Source: Tepidimicrobium xylanilyticum (GTDB lineage: Bacteria > Bacillota > Clostridia > Tissierellales > Tepidimicrobiaceae). From it: DNA of 64,000 bases. Made by a program: the position numbers and the translations under genes. The notes below the pieces were generated by a model. The model did not search any database and was not told the origin of the DNA. It saw only the letters and a list, made by a program, of their open reading frames with translations. Shown here piece by piece: positions 45,020-53,580 of this stretch (its first letter is position 1; the number at the start of each line of letters is the position of its first letter). The DNA is taken from contig NZ_FNNG01000005.1 of assembly GCF_900106765.1 (NCBI RefSeq), positions 1 through 64,000 of the forward strand, given 5' to 3'.

Positions 45020-46339
45020 CTATTTTGAGTAGAAAGGTGGGTTTCTATACCTATAATCATAATAATCTGTATTGTTTCCAATTTGTCTTAATAATTCTAT
45101 CAATACATTTACCTCTTGAAAATCATTATATAGACCATAACTAATCCTTACGGTACCAGCTCTATATAGATTTGGGTCCCTTTTATACTTTTCTATATCT
45201 TTTTCTGTAACCTTTAGCAGTTTTTGAATGTAGGGCTGAGCACAAAAACATCCATTTCTTACACCAATGCCCCCTTCCAAAGAAAGGATGGCTGCTACCT
45301 TTCCGTGGTATAGTCCTTTTACATTAAAGGATATAATAGAAACCTTGTTTTTTACATTTCCATCATCATAGATTACTATATTGGGGACTGTCTTTAGCCT
45401 TTCTAATGTGTATTTGGTCAATTTCCTTTCATAATTAGAGATCCTATTCATATCCAATTTTTTTAAGGTTTTAATGCTTTCAATCAAAGCCACTACTCCA
45501 AACAGGTTAGGGGTGCCTGCCTCTTCCTTTTCAGGGGGAGAAGTCCATGTTACTTCTTTTGGGGTTACTAAATCTACAGTGCCTCCACCAACTTGATCAG
45601 GAATTCCCGATTGAAAGATGTATTTAGGAGCTATTAATACTCCTATTCCAAAGGGGGCATACATCTTGTGGGCGGAGAAGGCTATAAAATCTATATGGGC
45701 TGGATCCTCTACGGGTTTCATATCTACTGGGTGGTGAGGTACCAACTGGGCACCATCTACTAGTATTTTGCTGTTATACCTATGGGCTATTTCAGCTATT
45801 TTATGTATTGGATTGATATAGCCTGTTACATTTGAAGCACCGGTGACCGTTACTAATTTTACCCTACCCCTATATTTTTTTAAAAGGGACTCTAAATGAT
45901 CTAAATCTAATCTTCCCCTTTCATCAACTTCTACATAGTCTACCTTATATCTATGTCTCCAAGGCAGGTCGTTAGAATGATGCTCCATATAGGTTGAAAG
46001 AACTATTCCATCCTTAATTTCATCTATTAGCCTGTAAGAAAGCTTGTTGATAGCTTCTGTAGTATTTTTAACGAATATTGCTGTATAGAAATTTTTATCT
46101 GCTTTTACAAAATCCAATACCATATATCTAGCTCTATCATAGAGTTGGGAAGATATGATAGATTTATATCCTGTCCCCCTGTGAACAGAAGAATAATAGG
46201 GGGAAAAACGGTTAATTTCATGTATCACAGAGGAAAAAGGAGGAGTAGTGGCAGCATTATCAAAGTTTATATAAGGAACCTTATTGCCATTAATAACAGG
46301 AACCAACGTGTTAACACCATGGACTAAATTTTTATACAT
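45020..46339 (-). CDS. aminotransferase class V, cysteine desulfurase-like
   Basis: A 439-residue PLP enzyme of fold type I. INFDNAATTPP near 25 and the lysine K225 in FSAHKMYAPFG bind PLP. The histidine in MEHHSNDLPW stacks on the ring. A cysteine in RNGCFCAQPY near 370 stands where the SufS-type nucleophile sits. It is longer than plain SufS owing to an N-terminal and C-terminal extension and is not next to suf or isc scaffold genes, so the sulfur acceptor may be the DsrE-like protein directly downstream. The exact substrate is not certain. Confidence 0.82.
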   Translation of the reverse strand: MYKNLVHGVNTLVPVINGNKVPYINFDNAATTPPFSSVIHEINRFSPYYSSVHRGTGYKSIISSQLYDRARYMVLDFVKADKNFYTAIFVKNTTEAINKLSYRLIDEIKDGIVLSTYMEHHSNDLPWRHRYKVDYVEVDERGRLDLDHLESLLKKYRGRVKLVTVTGASNVTGYINPIHKIAEIAHRYNSKILVDGAQLVPHHPVDMKPVEDPAHIDFIAFSAHKMYAPFGIGVLIAPKYIFQSGIPDQVGGGTVDLVTPKEVTWTSPPEKEEAGTPNLFGVVALIESIKTLKKLDMNRISNYERKLTKYTLERLKTVPNIVIYDDGNVKNKVSIISFNVKGLYHGKVAAILSLEGGIGVRNGCFCAQPYIQKLLKVTEKDIEKYKRDPNLYRAGTVRISYGLYNDFQEVNVLIELLRQIGNNTDYYDYRYRNPPFYSK

Positions 46340-46392
46340 AAAATCACCTATGTTTTCAGTAGTAATACATTATATATTTTTTTAGATAAAAA

Positions 46393-46441
46393 GGTTCCAG
46401 TTAGTATTAAAATTGGTTCCAATTATATGGTACAATATAAT
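46393..46441 (+). promoter_or_regulatory. DMT transporter promoter with GGTTCCA repeats
   Basis: TTGGTT (46413-46418), 17 bases, TATAAT (46436-46441). GGTTCCA occurs at 46393-46399 and 46415-46421, 22 bp apart, and the second lies in the perfect palindrome AATTGGTTCCAATT (46411-46424) over the -35 box. An operator is likely. Its regulator is not evident. Confidence 0.5.
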
Positions 46442-46469
46442 CATGAAGTTTATTTACAGGAGGCAGTTT

Positions 46470-47363
46470 ATGAAGAATAAATCTAGCATTTATGCAGACA
46501 TTTCATTATTAATTGTAGCTATTATATGGGGAAGTGGATTTGTAGTTACAAAGAATACATTAAGCCACATTACGCCCTTTTACCTTTTGGTTTTTAGATT
46601 TATGATATCTTTTATATTAATGGCATTAGTTTTTTTCAATAAATTTAAGAAAGCGAAACTTGAAGATTGGAAAGCAGGCTTTTTAATTGGTATCTTTTTA
46701 TTTGGCGGATTTGCCACCCAAACAGTAGGTCTTAACTATACCACTGCTGGAAAGCAAGCTTTCATAACGGGCAGCAATGTGGTGATGGTGCCTTTTATAT
46801 ATTGGGCAATTAGCAAAAAGAAACCCGATATATATGAAACTATAGCGGTGTTCCTCTGCTTTACAGGTATTGGGATACTAAGCTTGGAAGGGGATATTTA
46901 TAATTTAAGATTTGGTTACGGAGAATTTTTAACGTTTATTTGTGCTATATTATATGCTTTTCATATTGCAACCATAGGCTATTATGCAAAGAAGCATGAT
47001 CCCATTATTCTATCTATAATACAGATTTTAGTTGCAGGTATATTATCTATAATATTTGCCTTATCATTTGAGCCTAAACCAGTAGAAATAGCCGAGGAAG
47101 CCCTAATATCAATATTATACTTGGCGGTATTTAGTACTTTAATAGCATTTTCAGTTCAAAATGTGGCTCAGAAATATACTTCTTCAACTCATACTGCCAT
47201 AATATTGAGTATGGAAGCTGTATTTGGTGGCATTATGTCTTTAATATTTTTAAAGGAACCTTTTACAATTAAATTTGCTATAGGTTGTATGGCTATTCTA
47301 ATATCCATTTTAACTACGGAAACAAAATGGAAGTTTCTTAAAAGGGGAACCGAGAAAGGTTAA
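46470..47363 (+). CDS. DMT superfamily (EamA) transporter
   Basis: A 297-residue protein with ten helices in two EamA repeats (about 8-140 and 150-290): IIWGSGFVVTK in the first, and FSTLIAFSVQNVAQKYTSSTHTAIILSMEAVFG in the second, the usual end of the family. Such proteins export amino acids or other metabolites. The cargo is unknown. Reading is open upstream to 46413, but AGGAGG before the ATG at 46470 decides the start, and the promoter lies in the excluded part. The divergent gene is the class V aminotransferase. Confidence 0.87.
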   Translation: MKNKSSIYADISLLIVAIIWGSGFVVTKNTLSHITPFYLLVFRFMISFILMALVFFNKFKKAKLEDWKAGFLIGIFLFGGFATQTVGLNYTTAGKQAFITGSNVVMVPFIYWAISKKKPDIYETIAVFLCFTGIGILSLEGDIYNLRFGYGEFLTFICAILYAFHIATIGYYAKKHDPIILSIIQILVAGILSIIFALSFEPKPVEIAEEALISILYLAVFSTLIAFSVQNVAQKYTSSTHTAIILSMEAVFGGIMSLIFLKEPFTIKFAIGCMAILISILTTETKWKFLKRGTEKG

Positions 47364-47398
47364 AGTTCTAGAGGTATAGGTAGGGTTTAGGTGGTCCT

Positions 47399-48664
47399 AT
47401 GAAAAAACGAAGAATTATATTATCTGCCTTTATAGTAGGTTTATCATCTCTTTTATACATGGATTTTTATGTTAAGAATTTCAAATTTTCCTTTGCAGCA
47501 GTGATATTTCCATTAATTCTATACATGTATGAGGAGTATAATCCGATAAAATTTGGAATTTTATCGGGTTTTTCCTTAGTATTATTTAGAAGCATATTTT
47601 ATAACATTTTTTATGGACAATTCATAGAAACTTTTATATATTCCATTCCGGAAAACATTTTCTATATAGTATATGGACTATCCTTCTATTTATTTAAAAA
47701 AAGTTCTTACCTTATTACCCATAATAAAATGTTTATAATTGCAGCCTTATCTGATACTTTATCAAATATTGTGGAAATTTATATAAGAGTTGGTAAAAAT
47801 ATTTTTACTTTTGATTTCCAAATAATAAGAATCTTATTCTTAGTGGGGATTATAAGAGCTGGTCTTTTATGGCTAATGATATTGGGTTATAAATACTACA
47901 AATTAATTTTAGTGAAAGAGGAACACGATAGGAGATATAAAAATTTAATAAAACTAACTTCTCGGTTGAAAACTGAAATTTACTGGATGGAAAAGAATAT
48001 GATTCATATAGAAAAAGTAATGGCTAACGCCTATGAGTTGTTTTCTAATATAAGAGAAGATAAGAACAGAGAAGATTGGAGTAATGTAGCCCTAGAAATA
48101 GCAAAAGATATTCATGAAATAAAAAAGGAATATGAGTTAGTCGTAATGGGAATAGAAGATATAATGGAAAGTAGGTTGGATAATACGGGGATGTACTATT
48201 CTGAGCTTTTGGATATTTTAAAGGAGAGTCTTGAAAGAGACATAATAAAGCAGAATAAGGAGATAAAGATTCGATATGAAATGGAGAGAGATTTTTATAC
48301 TGAAAAACACTATTATTTGATGTCAATTTTAAGAAATATTATAACCAATGCTATAGACGCTATTGAGGATAAAGGGAATATTAACGTATGTCATTTAGTA
48401 AAGAACAGTCATCACCAGTTTATAGTTAAAGATGATGGTTGCGGAATTAGCGGGGAAGATTTGCCTCATATATTTTTACCAGGCTATTCTACTAAAATTG
48501 ATTATAGTACAGGACAGGTTAATAGGGGGTTAGGGCTTACAATAATTGAAAACTTGCTTAAAGTTCATTTTAAGGGACAAATTCAGGTAGAGTCTGAGAT
48601 TGGCAAGGGAAGTACTTTTAAGATATTTATTCCAGAGAAAGAATTGGAGGGTATTAGGGAATGA
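47399..48664 (+). CDS. glnK: sensor histidine kinase of the GlnK (YcbA) type
   Basis: A 421-residue kinase. About five membrane helices fill residues 5-185, followed by a coiled stretch with the phospho-acceptor histidine H239 in AKDIHEIKKEYELVVMGIED, the form seen in YcbA/GlnK kinases, and a GHKL ATPase domain (about 300-415) with NIITNAIDAI, DDGCGISGEDLPHIF and NRGLGLTI. It overlaps the response regulator gene by ATGA and lies before an AgcS transporter, the Bacillus glnK-glnL-glnT layout. It probably senses external glutamine. Confidence 0.83.
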   Translation: MKKRRIILSAFIVGLSSLLYMDFYVKNFKFSFAAVIFPLILYMYEEYNPIKFGILSGFSLVLFRSIFYNIFYGQFIETFIYSIPENIFYIVYGLSFYLFKKSSYLITHNKMFIIAALSDTLSNIVEIYIRVGKNIFTFDFQIIRILFLVGIIRAGLLWLMILGYKYYKLILVKEEHDRRYKNLIKLTSRLKTEIYWMEKNMIHIEKVMANAYELFSNIREDKNREDWSNVALEIAKDIHEIKKEYELVVMGIEDIMESRLDNTGMYYSELLDILKESLERDIIKQNKEIKIRYEMERDFYTEKHYYLMSILRNIITNAIDAIEDKGNINVCHLVKNSHHQFIVKDDGCGISGEDLPHIFLPGYSTKIDYSTGQVNRGLGLTIIENLLKVHFKGQIQVESEIGKGSTFKIFIPEKELEGIRE

Positions 48665-49503
48665 AATTTTTTATACTTGATGATGATATAAATGTCATAA
48701 GAATATTAAAAAAAATTATCTATGATAAGGATTTGGGTTTAATAGTTGGTGAGGAAAGAGATGGGAGAAAGGGGATAACTAAAATAAGAGCAACTATTCC
48801 AGACATTGTATTAATAGACTTACTGATGCCTGGAATAGACGGGTTAAGCGTAGTAAAACAATTGAAAAAGGAATATCCTGATATGGAATTCATAATGATT
48901 TCTCGGGTGTCTTTGAAAAACATGGTGGAACAGGCTTATCGATATGGGGTAGAATATTATATTTATAAGCCGATAAATGCAATAGAAGTAGAAATGATAA
49001 TTAGAAAGGTAATAGAAAGAATTGAAATAAATAGAACCTTTTTAAAGATGCAGCAGATTTTTAACAATAAGCCAAAAGTGGAATCGGCAAAAATTGAAGG
49101 AGATTATGAACAATGTATTAATAATGTTTTAATAGATTTAGGAATTATTGGGGAAAAAGGCAGCGAAGAAATAGCCAAGATTGCTAAATATGTAATAAAA
49201 AAGAAAGTGAATTTGAATAACATAACTATCAGGGAGCTTTGCAGCCATTTTACAGATAACCCTAAATCTATGGAACAAAGGATAAGAAGAGCTATTAGTA
49301 TAGCTATGACCAATATTGCCAATCTAGGTCTTGAAGACTATATGAATGATATTTTTGTTAAATATTCTAATAGCCTGTTTAATTTTGAACAGGTACGAAA
49401 GGAAATGGAGTATATAAGGGGAAAATCCGATAAGGGAGGTTCTACGAATACTAAAAAGTTTATAATAGGCCTAACATCACTTTGTGAATTTTTAGACAAT
49501 TAA
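48661..49503 (+). CDS. glnL: response regulator of the GlnL (YcbB) type
   Basis: A 280-residue regulator: receiver domain (about 1-120) with the acidic pocket FILDDD, phospho-acceptor D53 (LIDLLMPG) and lysine in YIYKPIN, then a YcbB-type DNA-binding region (about 140-270) with LGIIGEKGSEEIAKIAKYVI and RIRRAISIAMTNIA. It is coupled to the kinase gene. A triple 10-bp repeat of TTTTGTAGTT type, close to the known GlnL site, stands just downstream before the transporter gene, so activation of that gene is expected. Confidence 0.87.
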   Translation: MKFFILDDDINVIRILKKIIYDKDLGLIVGEERDGRKGITKIRATIPDIVLIDLLMPGIDGLSVVKQLKKEYPDMEFIMISRVSLKNMVEQAYRYGVEYYIYKPINAIEVEMIIRKVIERIEINRTFLKMQQIFNNKPKVESAKIEGDYEQCINNVLIDLGIIGEKGSEEIAKIAKYVIKKKVNLNNITIRELCSHFTDNPKSMEQRIRRAISIAMTNIANLGLEDYMNDIFVKYSNSLFNFEQVRKEMEYIRGKSDKGGSTNTKKFIIGLTSLCEFLDN

Positions 49504-49520
49504 AAAAATTCTGATAATCT

Positions 49521-49571
49521 TTTTTAAGTTTTTTGTAGTTTTTTGAAGTCCATATTATATACTTCTAATAA
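49521..49571 (+). promoter_or_regulatory. GlnL-type direct repeats and promoter of the AgcS gene
   Basis: Three tandem 10-bp units read TTTTTAAGTT, TTTTGTAGTT, TTTTGAAGTC (49521-49550). The GlnL site of Bacillus glsA-glnT is TTTTGT-N4-TTTTGT; here TTTTGT-agtt-TTTTGA differs in one base, and a third, weaker unit precedes. TTGAAG (49543-49548), 17 bases, TAATAA (49566-49571) is the likely promoter directly downstream, as expected for an activator. Confidence 0.7.
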
Positions 49572-49589
49572 AAAATAGGGGGTATAAAT

Positions 49590-50975
49590 ATGGATTTTTT
49601 TATGAGAATTAATACCGTGGTTAATGATTTTGTTTGGGGTCCACCTATGTTATTTTTGTTAGTAGGTGTGGGAATTTATTTTACTATTAGGACTAAATTT
49701 TTTTCAATTACAAAACTAGGATATGTGCTTAGAAGCACCTTGTTGAAAATGTTTTCCAAAGAAGATAAAGGGGAAGGCGAAGTAACCGCATTTCAGGCAG
49801 TATCTACAGCTTTGGCAGCAACAGTAGGTACCGGCAATATTGCTGGTGTTGCCACAGCCATTGCTTCAGGAGGGCCTGGAGCTGTGTTCTGGATGTGGTT
49901 AGCTGCCCTATTTGGAATGACAACCAAGTTTGCAGAGGTAGTATTAGCTGTAAAATATAGGAGGAAAACAGAAGATGGACGTTTTATAGGCGGCCCAATG
50001 TTATATATCGAAGAGGGACTAGGCTGGAAGTGGCTTGCAGTTCTTTTTGCATTATTTGGTTCTTTAGCGGCTTTTGGTATTGGCAATATGGTTCAATCTA
50101 ATTCGGTAGCAATTGCTTTAAATACATCCTTTAATGTAAACCCATGGATTACAGGAATTGCATTGGCAGTTTTAACGGGACTAGTTATTATTGGAGGAAT
50201 TAAGAGAATAGGAGCTTTTACTGAAAAGTTAGTTCCCTTTATGGCTGCAATTTATATAATAGGTGGGTTGTTTATAATATTTGCGAATATTTCTAGTGTT
50301 CCCACGGCTTTTAAAGTAATATTTAAGAATGCCTTTACAGGAACGGCTGCAGTAGGTGGGTTTACAGGTGCCACTGTTGCTAGAGCTATAAGATATGGAG
50401 TTGCTAGGGGAGTGTTTACTAATGAGGCTGGTCTTGGTAGTGCTCCAATAGCCCACGCTGCAGCAACAACAGATCATCCAGTACGTCAAGGGTTATGGGG
50501 AATATTCGAAGTTTTTGTAGATACTATAGTTATGTGTACAATAACTGCCCTTCCAATCGTTATGACTGGATTATGGACTACAGGAATGTCTGGTCCAGAG
50601 CTTACAGCTTCAGCTTTTGATGCATCCATTCCTGGTGGCAGATATATAGTTACTATAGGCTTAACATTGTTTGCTTTTTCAACAATACTCGGTTGGGAAT
50701 ATTATGGAGAGAGATGTTTAGAATATCTGGTGGGACCTAAATCCATAATGATCTACAGAATTGTTTATATACCTTTTGTAGTTATAGGAGCAATAGGAGG
50801 ATTAGAAGCTTTATGGCACTTAGCTGATACGTTAAATGGTTTGATGGCAATACCAAACTTAATAGGATTAGCTGGGTTAAGCGGAATTGTTTTGAAGCTA
50901 ATAAAGGAATTCTTTGAAACTAAATATGTAGAGGAAAAAGTTAAGGTTAAATCAAAAACTCTACTGGACAAATAA
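49590..50975 (+). CDS. sodium:alanine/glutamine symporter, AgcS family
   Basis: A 461-residue transporter with about eleven helices and AgcS (SAF) signatures: GPPMLFLLVGVGIYFTIRT at the start, AVSTALAATVGTGNIAGVATAI near 70-91, FGMTTKFAEVVLAVKYR, and GVARGVFTNEAGLGSAPIAHAAA near 270. The family takes up alanine, glycine or glutamine with sodium. The glnK-glnL pair directly upstream and GlnL-like repeats in its promoter favour glutamine (GlnT/AlsT-like). GGGGG precedes the ATG, and a long bidirectional terminator follows. Confidence 0.9.
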   Translation: MDFFMRINTVVNDFVWGPPMLFLLVGVGIYFTIRTKFFSITKLGYVLRSTLLKMFSKEDKGEGEVTAFQAVSTALAATVGTGNIAGVATAIASGGPGAVFWMWLAALFGMTTKFAEVVLAVKYRRKTEDGRFIGGPMLYIEEGLGWKWLAVLFALFGSLAAFGIGNMVQSNSVAIALNTSFNVNPWITGIALAVLTGLVIIGGIKRIGAFTEKLVPFMAAIYIIGGLFIIFANISSVPTAFKVIFKNAFTGTAAVGGFTGATVARAIRYGVARGVFTNEAGLGSAPIAHAAATTDHPVRQGLWGIFEVFVDTIVMCTITALPIVMTGLWTTGMSGPELTASAFDASIPGGRYIVTIGLTLFAFSTILGWEYYGERCLEYLVGPKSIMIYRIVYIPFVVIGAIGGLEALWHLADTLNGLMAIPNLIGLAGLSGIVLKLIKEFFETKYVEEKVKVKSKTLLDK

Positions 50976-51006
50976 TAAAGCCCTGTATTTTGGGCTTTAT
51001 TATTTG
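50970..51006. terminator. bidirectional terminator
   Basis: AAATAATAAAGCCC-tgtatttt-GGGCTTTATTATTT: a 14-bp stem with A/T flanks, ending the AgcS gene on the plus strand and overlapping the end of the TIM-barrel gene on the minus strand. Confidence 0.85.
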
Positions 51007-51671
51007 TGGGCTTCTCTATACCTTTGCATAACTTCTGCAAATATATCTGCAGAACATGGTGGAGTATAAGTAATGGAATTAGCTCCCGCATCTATTGTTT
51101 TAAGTATGCTTTCTTCCGTAGGGCCTCCAGTGGCGATTATGGGCAATTCCTTTCCGTATTCTTCACGGATTTTCCTTACTATATTAGGTGTATTAGCTCC
51201 ACCAGAAACATTTAGAATTCGGGCGCCCGCATCTAATTTAGCTTTATAATCGTCATTTTCAGTAACTACAGTAGCAATAATTGGAATGTCAATTCTGTTA
51301 TACATCTTACTAATGACCTCAGGAGCTGTAGGTGCATTTACTACTACTCCATATGCTCCCAATAGTTCTGCATGCAAAGCTATGTCAACAGACCTTTTAC
51401 CTGTAGTTAAGCCTCCTCCTACTCCAACGAATACGGGGACAGGTGCTACTTCTAATATAGCTTGAGTAATGGAGAGCTGTGGAGTAAAAGGATAAACAGC
51501 AATAATGGAATTTGCATTAGTATTTTTAATAATTGCTACATCTGTGGAGAATAATAAGGATTTGATTCGAGTACCTAATATCTTTATGCCAGTAGCCTTA
51601 TATATGGCTTGGGGTACTTCTATTATTCTGGACCTTAATTGAGATTTTATTTCTGGAACATATTTTTCCAT
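51000..51671 (-). CDS. TIM-barrel phosphate-binding protein of unknown function
   Basis: A 223-residue protein with a repetitive beta/alpha pattern of a TIM barrel: VPVFVGVGGGLTTG near 83, AYGVVVNAPT near 112, IPIIATVV near 132, ARILNVSGGANTPNIV near 152 and PIIATGGPTEESILKTIDAGANSITYTPP near 180. The glycine-rich turns near the C-terminus look like a phosphate-binding site of the ribulose-phosphate-binding superfamily (trpF/KDPG aldolase-like). No catalytic set could be assigned. AAGGAGG precedes the ATG. Monocistronic. Similar proteins are annotated simply as hydrolase in Clostridia, without proof. Confidence 0.6.
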   Translation of the reverse strand: MEKYVPEIKSQLRSRIIEVPQAIYKATGIKILGTRIKSLLFSTDVAIIKNTNANSIIAVYPFTPQLSITQAILEVAPVPVFVGVGGGLTTGKRSVDIALHAELLGAYGVVVNAPTAPEVISKMYNRIDIPIIATVVTENDDYKAKLDAGARILNVSGGANTPNIVRKIREEYGKELPIIATGGPTEESILKTIDAGANSITYTPPCSADIFAEVMQRYREAHK

Positions 51672-51852
51672 AGCACACCTCCTTAAAAAATCGCCAAAAT
51701 AGGCTTCAACTATAGTTACCCTAAAAATTAGAGAGTCAAACTATTATTTGTCCCAGAATTGCTGATAATATAAGTATGGCCTTAAGAGGTTTGAAAAAAC
51801 CTAGAATTATAGTATAATGTTGTTGTTATCATATAACATAGGAGGAAAAAAC

Positions 51853-52554
51853 ATGAAAGGATTTGAAGCATTAAATGCGTTTTGGGAAACTTTTAGAAGT
51901 ATTTTCCCCTTAACAGCTTTCTTGGTTTTCATTCAATTGGTGGTGATAAGAAAGCCAATAGAAAACGTAAAAGAATTTGTTATAGGGTTTATACTAAGTG
52001 TCTTAGGATTACATTTTTTCTTACAAGGTGTTTCTATGAGCTTATTCCCAATAGGGGATTCTGTAGGTAGCAACTTAGTAGTTTTAGAAAGAAAATGGCT
52101 AATAATTATTATTGGATTCGTTATAGGATGTTTTGGAACTTTAGTAGAGCCTGCTTTGAAAGCATTGGCTTTAGAAGTTGAAGAAATATCTATAGGTGCT
52201 ATTCCAAACAAAATATTAATACATGCTGTTGCAATTGGGTTTGGCTCTGGTATGGCAATAGGATTGCTTAGGATTTTAAATGGAATACCTTACTTAAAGG
52301 TAGCTATTCCTTTACTTCTACTAGTTATACTGCTTTCTTTCTTTGCTCCAGAGCAATATGTATCTATTGCAATGGACTCTGCTAGTGCTACTACAGGACC
52401 GGTGAACATCCCATTAAACATGGCCCTAGCAATCGGATTAGCTAAAGTTATTAAAGGCGCAGATCCACTCCTATCTGGTTTTGGAATAGTTGGGCTAACA
52501 TCTTTGGGTGCGATAATATCCGTATTAACGCTAGGTATATTGACTAGGATATAG
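51853..52554 (+). CDS. DUF1538 membrane protein
   Basis: A 233-residue protein with about six membrane helices matching DUF1538: FRSIFPLTAFLVFIQLVVIRKP at the start, FFLQGVSMSLFPIGDSVGSNL, GCFGTLVEPALKALALEVEE, and SASATTGPVNIPLNMALAIGLA near 187, a transporter-like serine/glycine/proline motif. The family is thought to transport a solute, still unknown. Reading opens at 51817, but AGGAGG before the ATG at 51853 is decisive. A PII-like gene follows after 12 bases, the usual partner and a likely regulator of the channel, as GlnK is for AmtB. Confidence 0.82.
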   Translation: MKGFEALNAFWETFRSIFPLTAFLVFIQLVVIRKPIENVKEFVIGFILSVLGLHFFLQGVSMSLFPIGDSVGSNLVVLERKWLIIIIGFVIGCFGTLVEPALKALALEVEEISIGAIPNKILIHAVAIGFGSGMAIGLLRILNGIPYLKVAIPLLLLVILLSFFAPEQYVSIAMDSASATTGPVNIPLNMALAIGLAKVIKGADPLLSGFGIVGLTSLGAIISVLTLGILTRI

Positions 52555-52566
52555 GGAGGGATATTT

Positions 52567-52893
52567 GTGGATGACGTCAAATGTATTGTTGCTATTGTAG
52601 AGAGAGGTAGAGCGGAAAGGATAGTAGATAAGGCGAAGAAAGCAGGCGCTAAAGGTGCTACCATTCTGTATGGAAGAGGTACTGGGGAGACTGAAGCAAA
52701 AAGGTTTTTGAACATTCATATAGAGTCGTCTAAAGAAATTATTATCATATTGGCTAGTAAACAAGTATATAAACCGATATTTACTGCTATAGTAGAAGCC
52801 GGAGAGTTAAAGAAACCTGGAACAGGTATAGTATTTACACTGGATGTAGAAGAATTAGTTGGATTAAGACATAGAAAGGAATTTGAAGATTAA
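52567..52893 (+). CDS. PII-like signalling protein
   Basis: A 108-residue protein with the PII ferredoxin-like fold: KCIVAIVERGRAERIVDKAKKAGAKGATILYGRGTG (beta1-alpha1-beta2 with the PII-type GRG/GTG turn), and GTGIVFTLDVEELVGL at the end. The T-loop is short and lacks the uridylylated tyrosine of GlnB/GlnK, so it belongs with PII-like proteins. It starts at GTG behind GGGAGGG. Gene order suggests that it binds and regulates the DUF1538 membrane protein. Its ligand is unknown. Confidence 0.83.
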   Translation: MDDVKCIVAIVERGRAERIVDKAKKAGAKGATILYGRGTGETEAKRFLNIHIESSKEIIIILASKQVYKPIFTAIVEAGELKKPGTGIVFTLDVEELVGLRHRKEFED

Positions 52894-52919
52894 AAAACCT
52901 AGCTAAGCTAGGTTTTTTA
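52892..52919 (+). terminator. terminator after the PII-like gene
   Basis: AAAAAACCTAGC-taa-GCTAGGTTTTTT: a strong stem with a T-tail. Confidence 0.88.
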
Positions 52920-52995
52920 TTTTATATTAATTTTTTGGTAAAAGTGTGATAAAATTTATTTATTAGTACTTATTAGATTTATAGGAGGTGACCAT

Positions 52996-53409
52996 ATGTT
53001 TAAATGGAAGGATGAGTTTAGCGTAAATATTGAAGCAATAGATAGGCAGCACCAAGAATTATTTAAAATAGGCAATTCCCTTTATGAAATCATATCAATT
53101 AAGGATGGGGTAGACAGATACGATGAAGTAGTTGAAATTTTACATAGATTAATGGATTATGCTAAATACCACTTTGATTTTGAAGAGAAAATGATGGAGG
53201 AAAATGGTTATCCTAAATTACAAAACCATAAAAGGCAACACGACTCGTTCATACAGAAGGTTAAATCTATAGATGAAAAGGACATAGATGAAAAGCAGAG
53301 GACAATAGGAATGGATTTAATTATATTTATTGCAAATTGGATCGAAAATCACATATTAAAAACTGATATGGAATATAAGGAATTTATGAATGATAAAGGA
53401 ATATATTAA
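52996..53409 (+). CDS. bacteriohemerythrin
   Basis: A 137-residue single-domain hemerythrin with the full canonical ligand set: H23 (RQHQELF), H57 and E61 (YHFDFEEKM), H76 and H80 (NHKRQH), and H117/D122 near the end (ENHILKTDMEY). It binds O2 at a di-iron centre and could deliver or scavenge oxygen in this anaerobe. AGGAGGTG precedes the ATG. Monocistronic between two terminators. It differs from the HHE proteins at 9610 and 10182, which belong to another subfamily. Confidence 0.92.
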   Translation: MFKWKDEFSVNIEAIDRQHQELFKIGNSLYEIISIKDGVDRYDEVVEILHRLMDYAKYHFDFEEKMMEENGYPKLQNHKRQHDSFIQKVKSIDEKDIDEKQRTIGMDLIIFIANWIENHILKTDMEYKEFMNDKGIY

Positions 53410-53427
53410 TATTAAATAGAGAAAAAG

Positions 53428-53475
53428 TATCCAGGCAGGTAAGTTTAATATTTTATCCTGCCTGGATATTTTTAA
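53428..53475 (+). terminator. terminator after bacteriohemerythrin
   Basis: TATCCAGGCAGG and CCTGCCTGGATA pair across a loop of about 16 bases, followed by TTTTT. Confidence 0.85.
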
Positions 53476-53515
53476 TCTATTGCATAAGTGTAACCAAGGT
53501 GTTATTATATAAGTA

Positions 53516-53548
53516 GATACAATCAAGAACAATCTGCAAAACTGTATC
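53516..53548 (+). promoter_or_regulatory. leader hairpin before the ECF S-component gene
   Basis: GATACA (53516-53521) and TGTATC (53543-53548) enclose a 21-base segment in the 105-bp leader of the transporter gene. ECF S-components are often under riboswitches. No known class was recognised, so this is only a candidate. Confidence 0.25.
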
Positions 53549-53580
53549 CATACAAAATATAGAGGCTAAGGGGGATTATA

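Noticed and set aside
53476..53580. TPP or preQ1 riboswitch before the ECF S-component
   Set aside because: Neither the thi-box core nor the preQ1 stem and A-rich tail could be found in the leader.
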